DNA from: Hymenolepis diminuta
Lineage: Eukaryota; Platyhelminthes; Cestoda; Cyclophyllidea; Hymenolepididae
DNA length: 64,000 nt
Reading direction: 5' to 3'
Assembly: GCA_900708905.1 (NCBI GenBank)
Contig: CAADRB010000076.1
Span: 391,205-455,204, forward strand
The notes under the pieces are model-generated. The model was not told the origin of the DNA and searched no databases. It saw only the letters and a program-made list of their open reading frames with translations. Positions 22,801-36,200 of this stretch are shown one piece after another; position 1 is the stretch's first letter, and each line of letters begins with the position of its first letter. The position numbers and the translations under genes are program-made.

Positions 22801-23300
22801 ACAATATTATCAATTCTACAATGGCCAAAATAAAATTTGTCCCTAGTGTATTGTCTTCACATTTTTCTGAGACTAAAATATATATTCACTAATGATCACT
22901 TAGGCTACCCATTAAGCGATTGCGGCATCGTTTTCCCCTACGGATTTCAAATTTATCATTCCTCTTCCCTTCACTAATTGCCATGGATACCATATGAGGA
23001 ACAGGTGCCGTATCTGTAGTAATTTTAGGCAACCAGTGACGAGGAGTCAAGAAGCAATATTCTTCATCTGCGCAACTGAATTTTATGCTAATTTATTTTA
23101 TTTATTTTGATCATATTACTATTTTTTCGAATAATCTAAAAATATATTATTTTGCAGTCAAAAGTTCGCAGTGAAATTTCATATAAATAAGCATTTTCAG
23201 GAAAAATTGAGGCGAAAATTTTATTTTGCTTTCACTCTTTTTTGGCATATGTCACGATGACAGTTTATATCACATAGAGTGATTGTTTTACAATTCCATT

Positions 23301-24210
23301 TCAGGTTAGTACGGAACCAAGTGAATAAATTTTGATGGCGTTTTTCAATTCATTTGGGGAAAGAGAAGAATTTCCTTTCAAGAAGTAGAGAACCGTTTTT
23401 CTGTTGCTCGTTACCATATTGAATGCATTATCTGTGAACCAACCGTCGATATCCTTGTAGGGATCAACAATTAACCAGACATAAAATTCCGGTACATCTG
23501 AAATCAAGCTAATTTCAAACACTTGCTTCCAGTGAAATGGGGGCCTGGGTGTACTGAAGTACATTCTGTCAACACGTTTTATTGAATTAACCGTAATTAA
23601 GCTAACATTCTTCGGCCAGAAAGGTCTCATATATTTTGGAGTTAATATGAGAGCTGTATCATTAGTTTGCTGAGTTATGTTATCGATCATAGTTGTCAAA
23701 ACACCCCATGGGCACCTTGACAACAATTGATTCTTTTGAAACTTTGTAATTCTAATCGGACATCCATTTGGTTCCCATTGCTCAACGCGATTTTCAAAAA
23801 GAATGGCAGGTAGTTGGTCAAAAGAGGCAATGGAAGGACATAGTATTCGGATAGTGATAGCAGATTTGATTGAAGGTTTAATAGGAGGAACCCAATTTAT
23901 CAATACTTGATCACGAATGTGAGAAACGATAATTCGGCCGATGGGATGGGTGATTGTGGAAGTACCACGAATTGCAAGATAGTGGGCTATCTTCCACTGG
24001 CCGGCAACATCAATCGTCGACCAAGTTGGGGCTGCCCAGATGTCATTCAGTTGCCAATACAAATGACCCATTGAGTTACCTTGGCCTTTCCATACATTAG
24101 AACAGTCATCACTTGGAGTTCCGTTTGAAATGGTGCATCGGTGACGTTCCAGGTGGTTAATATGGGTCTTGTAGGCGACCGCTTGATAAAGCTGAGTTAA
24201 GTATGTCCAA
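23301..24210 (-). CDS. MANBA: Beta-mannosidase exon 5 (C-terminal domains)
   Basis: Starts after a CCATTTCAG acceptor with one base completing an Ile codon, then WTYLTQLYQAVAYKTHINHL. It includes MGHLYWQLNDIWAAPTWS and GQWKIAHYLA, the end of the catalytic barrel, then a beta-sandwich domain. The end is KIYSLGSVLT and TGA (23303-23301). The C-terminal IDGWFTDNAF matches the mammalian PGRFSDNGF segment. Confidence 0.94.
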
Positions 24211-27200
24211 CTGAAATGGAATATTTCAAAATTATTTAGTGGAATTAAACTGGAATACTAAATTGAAAACGATATGCAAAAATATTTCTCGGTTTCTTAA
24301 TTGTATTCAAGTCTTTACAACTTCGGAAAAACAATTAATTTAAACTAATTTAAATTTTAAATTTTAATATTAAAATAACAATTCTTCTCCAAAAATATTT
24401 AAATAAACATTTCATCTAAGACTACAATTCCAATCTATGAATGATTTTACTCTATTTATATATTTTACAAAATCAGTTTTTTAACTAAAATTAATTGAAT
24501 TACTTAATCGTATTTAAAAATTTTAAATCGAATAAATATCCTTTTTCTTTCGAAAATTTAGGGAAATTTTCTTGGCAAATCAGTGGCTGGAGAAAAAGCA
24601 CAAATTTTTAAGAGCAGACGGAGGGATAGAGGAGGAGTTTAATTAAATTTTATAAATATCCTGAATTTTAAAGGCAATTAAAGAGTCACGCAAGACAATA
24701 TAAAACAGATTTTAAATTAGATTTGGCCTGATGCAACGGCACAATATCTTTTGCATATTTTAAAATTATCGTAGCTGCATGATATAAATTTAATATAAAT
24801 TTACTTTAAGACAGTAGCTTATTAAACTATTCAAAATTGGGAGGGATCATAGTGCAAGCTTCCAAGTTGGTATGCGTGTGGATGTAGCTTCACGGTCAAT
24901 TTCTCATGCGCTAGCAGTGAACTTCCTTTGCACCGATTTTCAGTATTCCTTGGCGTTTAAGTTAAACGCAAATGCGCCACTGTTAGTAACGGTTTCATAT
25001 TAGCAGAAGTCAGTTCGTCAAAGGTGTTGTCTGTTTCACCGTTTACTGTTAAATCATTAAAATGTGAATGTTGTCATTCTTATCCATTAATATATTTTTC
25101 TGTCATTATTATACCCATAGTAACATGAAAATAGTGCAATTTTTAATTGTGGAAAGCGGCTGAAATCGCTTATCAGAAATTCCAGTAAATGACGAGGGAG
25201 GGGATCAAAAAGTTCTGAGGATCTTGCTTCATTTGGTTTTTGGATTCATGTTATAAACATTCCACATCTCAAATTTCATAATTCGTCAGCTGGATTTCTG
25301 AGCAAGTTCTTGTGCATAACGTTCAGTGCTTTTTGATCAGCTTTTAATCGTGATGGTCGATCACGACACTTCACTTTAAAAGGAAAATGATCTTACATGA
25401 TATTCAGCAGCTTAGAGGTTTAGCATAGAGGGGATTATATAGCTAAAAATTTCAGGTTAGTATAGATTAAGATTACTGAAGGTCATAGATCACTCAGGAT
25501 TATTGGATTAATACATACTGATATACTTATTGATGTTAAATTCAACTGTGGTATATCGTTTATTCTAAGTATAGCAGTATGTCTTCTACATCTTTAATAC
25601 TGACCGATGTAATTACTTGGCAACATTAAAATATGAGAAGCAAAACTGTGAACTTGATATTTCTCAGCAGTGAGGTCTAGACATTGTCGCCCAAGAAGGC
25701 AGAAATCAGAGTTATCTGAACCACTCTCTTTAGGCTCTCTGATTTCGGAAATTATTCAAACACCCTTAATAGAGTGAAATATAATTAAATCTGTTATGTT
25801 TAAAACTATTGTCAGCCTTCTAGAAAAGGAAAATAGATGGAAATGGCATGACCAAATGTTTAATGTAACGAATTATTAAATAATACCTGAACGTCGCGGA
25901 TATGAACTCGTTCATTCAATTTAGAACATGAGGATGAGATGCGTAGTTATTAGTTATTCTCCAATGTTATTAAAGTTGGGAAAAAAATAAAAACTTTACT
26001 CCCTATCTGAAACTTCACAAACTAAGCAGGAAAAAGTATTGAAACTGAGTCATAAAGGAAGGGAAAATAAGAGCACTGCAAGGTAGAATTTAATGAAATT
26101 AAACAAAAATTAGGCTTTCCGGTAAGAATTTACCTTTCAATATGATATAATGTTCGACTGATATGTTTCGTATTTCAAATTCTATATCGATTTTCTCTAT
26201 TTACTCGCTTGTCTAAAAGTGTTATGACCTTCGGTTTATATCGATTTTCTATCAATTTAGTTATACATATCACATCAATTTTTTTTCTGATACCGTAATA
26301 GAATACCAAAATAAGTATTTTACATTCATCAAACTACTCGGCTATGTAATGCACTTTATTTCTGTATTTTTTTATCAATTCCTGACATTCTCTTTCATTT
26401 CTACACTAACAACGTAAACATTTTACAAGTTATCCTAATTACAACAGGAGTGATCCTGACGGAAAACAGACTAGAAATGTGCTGGGAAAAAGGGCACCGT
26501 ATTTACTAAGTTTCGGTATTCGATTGTCTTAACTTCTCGCTCATGTTGGCCACTAGTTCATATTGTCATTATCTGGGGGGAATCTATTATTTATTGTACC
26601 CTCTTGGGAGCGAATTATTTAATTTTGAAAGTATAAAGTATTTTCCATACTTCTGGCCAAGTCAGATGAATTATAACCAACCAGTTTAATTTTCAAACTA
26701 GAATGTAATAATTTGAATAAATCGTTAAATATTCAATGTAGCAATACAGTAAACATACAAAGACTAAAACAAGCACCTTCGTAATTGTAAAAATGAGGAT
26801 GGCATGATACAAAATCCATTAGATTGCATCGGTTTCGGGTATAAGCCTTCTTCCGCCATCAGACAAATTGGCGTTGGCTTTAGGGAAAGCTAGATTACAA
26901 AAAGACAAACTAGTGAAAAATTTGCCCTTGAAAGCTGACACCTGAAGCAATTACCAGCCAGCATTCTTGAAAACTAATCTCCAGTTGAATAGGACACTTT
27001 CGAATATCTCCAGCCATAAAGGCATACAGCCATCAGTAACAATTCGAACTATATAGGAAATTCGATCAAAAATGGTGAAAGGCGAAGCTGCTAACTATAT
27101 GCGAGAGTTCGTAGAGTTCTTACATGTTCAACAGGATCATTGTTCCTCGGCGCAATGATCAACATGAACTTCCAGTGTCCAATCTCCTTTTGTTTTAAGT

Positions 27201-30200
27201 GTCATAAAAGACAGGGGTAGTTGAAACGTCACATATCAGAGCGCTATTCTTAACATTGACACTGGTGTCAATGCGAGCTTCTTCAAAAGATCACTTGAAA
27301 AGGTAGCAGCATGTGTTCTTTGGGCTAAGAGAGGAAGAAGTAATTGTCCCGAATCTCACTGACTGAAAAGATATTTTTTTTAAAAAAAACTATTCATATT
27401 TTGTTTTTATTTTAACCTGTAAAAGCAGAGGAAGGGAGGGAGCAATAATAAGTCGTTTTCTCCAAAATCGGTTTGAAGGAAAAGGAGAGAATAAAATAGT
27501 GATTACGCCCCTCAAATCTAGGGATGAGTTATCTAAATCCATCGAGGTTTTGTGTTTTGGAGAAAGAAGAAAATCGGTGTGGTCTTCGTCACTGGTATTT
27601 TGCTTTCTTCGGTTGTAGATTATTCGGATGACGTAAGATAATTCCCACTTCGTGTTCTCCATTTAAATTTACTTAATTTTTGAGCACAAAACTACAGATA
27701 ATTTGTTAAAATTTATCAATTTAAATCTCCAACTGCTTTGATTTAATATTTAAGCGCCATCATTTGTTTAAATAAGATGTAATGTTTCGGAATTAGGAAA
27801 AATGAAATCAAAAGTAAAAAAAGCAATCCGTTTAAGTTCATTTTTGAGAGTTAATATTAAAAATATTTAAATTATTACTAAAAGTGACATAAATAAATAA
27901 GTGTACTTCGCTGACCCTAATCTTTAACGATGATGAAAACGGCATGAACAAACACGAACTACCATTTAGAACAAAACAATAAAAATATAGTCTATTACTA
28001 CCTTGTCAAACTCATTTTTTCAATTAAAAACAGATAAAGATTTCACTATTTAAAAAAGAGAAAAAGAGATGCAGAAAATGACAATATAGAAGTTCTCCAT
28101 ATGGAGTTAGGAAACAAGAAACTTTCGTTCTCAGTTTGTATATCAGCCCCGGCTTCAGCCTAACGGAACACTCGCAGGACATCTACAAACGAAGTCTTAT
28201 GGAAGATCAAAACTATATCTAAACAGGTATCTTGGTATTCTCCGAAATTTCCAACTCCACCTTCCCTCTCCTCAATAATACTTCGAGTTGTGTATCATCT
28301 TCTTGCTTGCATCAAGTAGATCAAATTAACACTTCCAAATATTTTCCCACAGAGAGAATGTGAGACAATATCTATTTAAACATCGAATTGAGATAAAGTG
28401 ATTTTAATATCTTTGAAACAAAGAAAATTATTGATTAGAACTCGATTAGGGTGATCGAGGGTAGAAAATGCTTTTGCCTCTTGATCAGAAATGATATTTT
28501 CTGCATAGTTTCTATTTCTTATTTAACTAATAATGCTAAACTTCCTTTTTCAAAAAGATGCAATTATTTCCAGGCAATTTTAGGTAGCTAAGGGTGACTA
28601 GATACCCACACTTTGATTATATCTGCTTTGTTTCAATTGTAATAGTATGCATTGCGAAGTGATTGTGTTTACTGATAACAGCAACACAAACTTAAAGTGA
28701 GGAACTAATGAGATTTCGAGGGAAAATTTACACGCCCTGATGGCAACGCTGCGCTTCACCGGAAATTGCCAACAGCAGAGGAATTATGTCAGGCGTAAGG
28801 CTGTCCGGAATCCAGGAGGTAGTACTAGATGGTGGGTGATTAATATATTGTGAAATAAATTTAGATGAATTTTAACTAGATTAAAATGTTAATATTATAA
28901 ATACTTGATTTAGAGTGCTAAACATTTCAAATATGCGATCTCCTATCTAGTCATTTTCATTATCTACATTTGATTCACAAAATTAATAATCGAATATATT
29001 ATAATAACCCGCAACAAGGCAAAAACGCTACAATTTTCCACTGTGGGAATACAGTTGAAATCGGTCAACATTAGAACAAATTTATGATATCGAGATAAAA
29101 TTGAGAGTAAAGTTAGGAAGTCAGGAAGTCTTGGTTTATTTGATTTTGGATTCGTGTTGTGCGGTGGCATGGTAGTTCATATTTCAAAATTTGAATTTCA
29201 AAGTTCGCAACCTGGACTACTAAACAAATTCTCATTCACGATGGCCAGTGCTTATTGGTCGGTTGTTTACTTATGAAGGTTGTTCCTACTAAATCAAACC
29301 ATTTTTACTTCCAAAGATGGAGAAAACAGAATGATCTTAAATGATATAAAGCAATTTCTAGATTTTAACGTAGCAGAGATTAGATGGCTACGATTTTTGA
29401 CTAAACGGAGCTCAATAAACAGTGAATAACTTTTTAACTTGAGTAGATAAATATGCGTTATTAAAGAATCTATAACTTTTTGATCAGTATTTGGGGAAGT
29501 AAATGTTTGTTGAATATAAATTATGAAATATTTATTGTATATTCTTTGAGAATTCACTTTAGGCGTAATCGACTTGGAAAATGAGAAAATTGCTATGTAA
29601 TCGCCTTTATTACTTCCACGATCTTCAGCATAAAAAAGAAGGCAGAATTCACAGCGTGAAAACCTGCCTCAAAAAGCAAGAAAATGACATTTTTACTTAT
29701 AAATAGAAAATAGAATTAATATGCGTTATAATAAAAATGAGTCACACTCAGAACAAAGGAAGCTTAATACTTGGGGTACTAAGCTTCTAGAGTATTTTTG
29801 GGAAATAGTTAAGAGAAGAGCAGGGTGAATGCTTACCACAGGGCCATCTTCATTCTATTCTAATGGATGGGTAATTTACTCTTAGGGAAATCTCATTCAG
29901 ACAGATACAAGTTGTTAAACCTTAGAAAATGTCTTTCACAAAAGAGTGAGATCAAGTGGAATCACGGTTTTGATCTTTTACTTGGAAATTTCACAACTTT
30001 CCTCGGGATTTTTATTCGAGGTCCGTTGAGTGTCTTTAGAGAAGCCTAAAAAACCTAACGACTATTTATTACAGAGCTTTCAGCGATCCAGTGTATTGTA
30101 ATGTTGAATATATATGCCTAATTGCTCCATGCAAAGCAACTTTGTAACGAATCAAGATTTGAGAAACACAATGTGATAGTTAAAGTAATCAACTGCTCCA

Positions 30201-33200
30201 TTTTTATACACAGTTACTTAGACTTTCAACTCGAGGCGCATTCATGTAAAGCAAAACTAACCACCTAATCATAACCACCTTGAATCTGTACAGAAATTGA
30301 AGAAAAATAGATTTCAGCTAAAATACCGACTTAAAACGTCGATGCATGCATCCTTGTATGACCAGAAATTTCCCATTCTCAAGAGTATCCCCATTTGAAA
30401 GTCAGGATTTTGAAATTCATGAATCACCTTGTCCATGTAAATGATAGGTCTTCATAATTAAGGTAATAAAAACGAAATGTCGACACTTGAATAACTAATT
30501 AGAAGGCAAGTCTGTAGGTAAATCAGACTATTCCACAAAGTTCTTAGCTCTAACTTCCCATTGCTAGAAACTCACTGTGTCTATACAATTATCAACGGAG
30601 TTTGGTCAAACTTTATGACATCAAGCCCGTTCTTCTCAATTCTGAATTAAGTTATTCTCAATTAACATATTTATTTAATAAAACCTACTGGCTTGATTGT
30701 TATGGTAAGTATTTTTACTTAGTGAAAATGTGACATAACTTTCAATGGTGAAAAGGACTGGAGAAATTTTGCAATTATTTGTACTAATGCCAAATTACTG
30801 TCTACAAAATAATTGTAGACTACAGTGTGTCTGGACAATTTTAAACCTCCATTAGATAATGGTACTGTAAAATTATTTTTCTGCAATCCTCAGTTCATCT
30901 GGACTTCATAGCTCTACATTTGAATATCTAATTTCGTACACTATCGTTTAGTATCGAAACAAAATAGAAATGAATCATGAAATTCCAAGGAGGTAAAGTG
31001 CAGGATATTGAAAAGATATCGAGAATAAAGTCAGAATGTCAGATTTTTGGGGTTATGTGAGAGAATATTGCCTTAATGGCTGGTCAAATTTCATAATTTG
31101 CCATGGAATTACAAGCTAAATTCTCGTTCAGAATACCCGCTTCTTATTTGCTATTGAGTAATGAAAATGGTCAACCTTGTTACTTCGGTGTACTTTTTCT
31201 TTCAAAGATCAAAGGAGCACGATGATACTCCTGTAAATCTTTGCTTCTGGTGCACTGGTGAAACAGTGGCTAATGTACAAATTTAGTAATCACAGGCTCG
31301 ATACCCTCCGGAGTACATCCAGTGAAGGGAGTGATCAAACATACTGGCTAAGTTTGACTAATAAAGAAGGGCGATTAGATTCCAGTCTCTCATCAGAGAA
31401 AGTCTATGATGATAGTTTTCTGCCAATATTTATGCGGGAAAACGCCTTTTTAAACTCTCGTTAGCTTCATATGTCAGATGGATATTCTTCAAAGCCGAGG
31501 CATAACAGAACGTAAGACCCTCAAATATAACCAGTTTTTATTTATTTAAGAACAAAATAGCCTCAACAGCTACTCAAGTTAAAGAATCTATAATTTTATA
31601 ACCGAAATTGCCTATTTTTACTCATTTCACTCGAATGAATATAACATAAGCGGGTCTCCGTCCCCTGTTTTCTTCATATCTTCTGCGCCAACTGTAACCG
31701 ATCTCTTTGATCAAGAGGACTTAAGACTTACTAAAGTTATTTACCAAAAAATATACGAATTATTGATAATAAATCTTACATAATATAATTCTCCACACTT
31801 GTAGCTCCCCCCCTCGGTTCACCAAATTTCTCAAAAACATATTTTCGTAGAATTTCGATTCCATCTTTCTTGTGAAGCCGATGTAGCATCATTGCCCCAT
31901 AAATATTCCAATCATCTGGATGTGATTGATTTTTGTCCAACGATCGTAGCCATGCAAGAGGTCCTGGAAGTGACATTATCCCATACTCGGAAGTGAATCT
32001 TGTCACCGGATAAGTGCACTCGTCCCAGAGATCGTCAACGTAGGAATAGAAGTGAACATCACCGGCAAGCGGGTCCTGTTAAATGAAATCAGAATGATGA
32101 ATGCTTTTCAATATTATTATTGACTATCAATTAAGACCATAAACTATATTTCGTGCCTGTTGTGCAACAGTCAAAGTGCTTATCTTTGAAACCAGATGAC
32201 AGAGGTTCTTGAATTACAGGAAAACTGGCCGATTTTTCTACCAAAGGGGTTCCATGATACTACCTTCCCGCCTAAGATGAGTGTTAGAAAACCCCTTCAT
32301 CAGAAGGCTTTAGAACCTTTTCCAAATGAGTTCTACGGTAAGTTGTTACCGGCACTTTCAGACGATAATCTTTCTTAACGCCCGCTTAAAAATGTTGGTA
32401 ATGAATAAAAGGAAAATATATTTATATTAAAAACTAACATTGAATCATGACATAATGTATGAAGCTTCGCCCTAATTCTTTCTCCTCACTTATTTGACTG
32501 ACTCCCGATTTAAAAATTCTTGTCTCACACTTGGCTCATAAACACGGCTTTAGCTTTCCTAATTACCTCTTTTCGCTTTTCTTTAGATACTCGTTGACGG
32601 GTTATGACCCAATAGTTATCCACCTATGGAGATTCATTAAAGTATAATTCTTGTTAAATGTTTACTTTCTTTTGGGAAACAAAGGATTTACATTTCGTAT
32701 CTACTGATTTTTTTGTCTGGTAATGTATTGTTATCAAAAAAGTACCTGCGGATTTGGATCGATGCCATATGGGTCCTTTGAAGCATCTCCATTACCCGGG
32801 GAGGATAAAAGAACTTTACGCGGAATGTAGTCGACAGCTTGGCCTGATGGAGCCTCATTTTCCTCCACGATCTTTGCAATTGAGTCCTTAAATCGCCGTC
32901 GATATTCCAGTTTGTCTGTACCAGGTCCATACCAACTCTGAGCTGCCGCGACCTCAACCTCATTGTTTGTGGCCCAAATAACAATAGCTGGATGATGATG
33001 AAGACGTCTTACTTGTTGCCGAATTTCTGTTTCGACGCTGTCTGGCCTAGAAGTATTATAAATAGGACATTTTTCTCTACGAAGCAGGTAGATATGATTA
33101 TGAGCTCAGAAAATGAGAATGCCTGGGTGTATTTTTAAAGGAATAAATACTAAGAATGTGTTTTTAATAATATGAGTAGAGTTTATGTGTGTCTACAAGA

Positions 33201-36200
33201 TTTAAATTCGTGATAAAGAATCGTATCGATGCACATTAATTAATCAGAATAATTAAATTAATAATTAGTGTCAGCAAGAAAAGTACAGTGTGAAGACTAT
33301 CGGTGAGTATCGGTGAATACTCACATGCATTTGTAAACGTTGTATCACAGTGGGGGATAGCATCTTTTCTGATAATCTCGCATTATCCCACTTAGGCAAA
33401 TGACTTGATTTATTCCCCAAAAGCTATTCTATGATATCGACATATCTTCCAAGCCTATTTATAAGAAAGCGTTTCTGACAATAGTCTTGGAAAGCACAAG
33501 ATGTTACATCATAGAAACCATCGGGTGGGAAGCTTGAATTCTATACCCTCTTCCTCCATTGGTCACACTTAACCGGTATGGTTTACCATTCCACTAACTG
33601 AGTGGACACCAAACCCACAATATCTAATTTCGCATTTAAGCAAGTTGGTCCCTGCACTTCTAGCACCCATACTTGCTTCAAAAATTATTTTTTTTTGACT
33701 TTTCAGCAATCAATACTGGCAATACCAACCGTTCTAAATTTTATTCATAGACCATCCTCTGGTACCGGAAATGCCTACTCAAAAAGTCTTAAGTTATGTT
33801 CATCTGCTGTTTCCGTCCGGCAGCTAATTCATAACATCAACTGAAATTGTTTAGTTTAGTCAGAATAACGCCATCGACAAAACAAATTCAGTTAAATATA
33901 CATCAAGATTTTAGGGATCAACACTTTCTGGCCTCTAAACGTTTCTGTTGGCTAATGAGCCTAGGAACTGGTAATCTAACTCAGAAACTTCAAGAGCGAG
34001 CGAACAAACAAGATCAGTATATTTGATATTCATGCACCGAAGGGGATAGGAGTTCGGAACAAAATTTATTAAAATAAAACAGTAATTATTATGATTGATT
34101 TGTAAAAGGACAGGGCAGTGCTCCAGCTTTTCATGAGACTCGAATGAAAGAACCGAGTTATTTGATAAGTGTACTCTTACTAATCGTTATGCTTCATTTA
34201 ACAAATTTAAATTATTTTTTTAACTGCATTTAATAAAAATTTTGTTAAATATTTTGAAGTTTAGTCATCGAATAAAAGGAAGATGTATAGTAAAATAAAT
34301 AATAAATAAAAGATAAATGATAAGTTTTAATCTCTTCAAATTAATAATTTTTCTATTGCTCAAAATAATAAACAGCGAGCGAACAATTAAACATTTAAAG
34401 CCAAAATATTCACTTTATTTAAACAAAATTTGCCCTAGCAACTAAATTTGGACATTTAAATTTGCACAAAGTTTCATTTAAGCTTTTTAATCATAAAACG
34501 GTAATCCGGTAATCAATAAAGCCCCCTAACATACGTAACTGCTTTGAAAATTAAATTCCATTTTTATTGTGATGTACGAAAAACATAAAAGGTTCGAAGA
34601 GAGAGAAGTTAACCTCAAAAAAGCGGCTTAAGATTTCAATTATCATCTTGAAACAAGTATCAAAAAATGCCATTTTAATGGTACCGAGCTTTCATTTTGG
34701 AGGTGTACAAACTCCAAAATTTGTTTTTGAATCCGAATATTGTCAGGATCAGTTTTTAATATTTTGTGAATGTCAAGGCTTCTGTAATCACAAAGCGGTA
34801 TTAAAACAAATCATTCTGAACTGGCGGTAAGAAAATTCACAAAGAGAGTGCGAAAGTCGAGCAATTAAAAGGCAAAAGTTAGCAATCGGTCAAACGGTCA
34901 ATTAAGAGTTCATATTGAGTCAGCTTGAATGAGCCATCATTGTTCTAATTTCATCATATATTAGTTACTATCTTGGAGCTGCTCTCGACTGCCAGATTTC
35001 GTGCGATTCATTTTAAATTAATGAACCAGTTAATTAGCTCTGAACTTCGGGAATGTTAAGTTTCTCTTAAATCTAATTATCTTTTCTTGAAACTAGAATT
35101 TTTCCCATATTAGATCATGGTTTAATAAATCAAAAAGGGGGACGCTTACTGAAATTGAAATGGATATGAAATGACGAATTGATTCCTCCTTCTTCCTCGA
35201 TATGAGCTTCAGTGAGTGTTAATACCGGTAGTAAAAGTGCTGTGAGAGTTCGACAGAATTAAATGTAGTGCTAGCTCCCAACACGATTAATAATCTTCTC
35301 AGAAGCTAATAAAATATAATAATAAAATTTTTTCAGTTTTACACTAGGAAAACGTTGTGTGTAATAAGTGAGAAAGAAAGGCTTAGGTTGTAATAAAGAG
35401 TAGCAATTCAGACACGATGAGATAGTTGGCCGACCCTTCATATGATAATTAGGACGTGAGGAGTTGTAAGTCAGCATCTGAGTACTACAGACTATCTCAT
35501 TGTTCATGCTTTGTTATTTATTTACATAAATTTTTCCAGAAAATGTTAAAATTCACAAATATAGAATTATCTTTAACCTTCATGATTTCCATATTTATTC
35601 AGAAGAGAAGACATCCCAAAACTTATAAACCAATCGAAAATTAATAAGTAGATAAGGATATAATAAGTTTTGGTCATTTAAATGCCCCCAATTCTGTATA
35701 CCAACCGTTTACACTTGAATAAGCCTTACGAAATAGTGGAAAATAATTTTTTTACAACTTCATTCATTGTAAATTTCTATCCAATTGTGAATATGAACTT
35801 GAACAGTCCGTAGCACCTAAATCAGTCGTAACAGTTATTTCCTGATCCTGGAAGTATGTTATTTCGAGAAAAATATCGCATTGGAATAGAATTGCCCCAG
35901 TAAGAAGATAAGGATATCCCCTAATTGTTCTCTGTTTGAAATTTTGAACCCACACAAGAAATTGAAGTAATTCTTTGCCTGATTTTAAATAAGTAGCTCA
36001 AGTGATTGGCGAATTGAAATTGATAGGAATCAAATTTCCTCCAAAGAATTGATAATTTTTTTTAAAAATTAAATATGATGAACTAGTTAATATTTCAAAT
36101 CAGCTTTAGTAAATAAAAAATGCATTATATGGGAATATGTAATCAAAAACAAACATTTATTAATACTGGAATTCATTTCCGCAGAAATTAAAATTGTTTA

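Larger units (their letters stand above)
19002..23300. other. PMCA 3' flank and intergenic region to the beta-mannosidase 3' end
   Basis: Contains the likely 3' UTR of PMCA form C3, candidate poly(A) signals, a TA/TATG microsatellite (19789-19843) and otherwise AT-rich sequence. A slightly GC-richer stretch at about 20650-21130 has no recognisable coding content. The open frame near 20163-20483 has no known domain. TTTATT at 23092-23097 and 23101-23106 gives AATAAA on the minus strand for the beta-mannosidase transcript. Confidence 0.55.
24211..31779 (-). other. Beta-mannosidase intron 4 (7.6 kb)
   Basis: Very AT-rich non-coding sequence. It holds three of the four diverged copies of an interspersed repeat (about 24960-25560, 28860-29560 and 30880-31640). 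No intact gene is seen inside; the open frames are short and unsupported. Confidence 0.7.

Noticed and set aside
26770..27320. Slightly less AT-rich patch in beta-mannosidase intron 4 with short open frames
   Set aside because: Translations in the frames tried match no retroelement or gene family I recognise.
31250..31320. tRNA-like or tRNA-derived SINE head (GGCTCGATACC resembles a B box, with a loose A box upstream)
   Set aside because: No cloverleaf can be formed convincingly by eye, and spacing and acceptor stem do not fit.
31385..31410. CTGATGAGAG on the minus strand, recalling a hammerhead ribozyme core as in flatworm SINEs
   Set aside because: The required CGAAA block and the flanking stems were not found at the right distance.
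32688..32984. 98-residue open frame on the minus strand
   Set aside because: It is a wrong-frame shadow of beta-mannosidase exon 3; the frame with IWATNNE matches the family.
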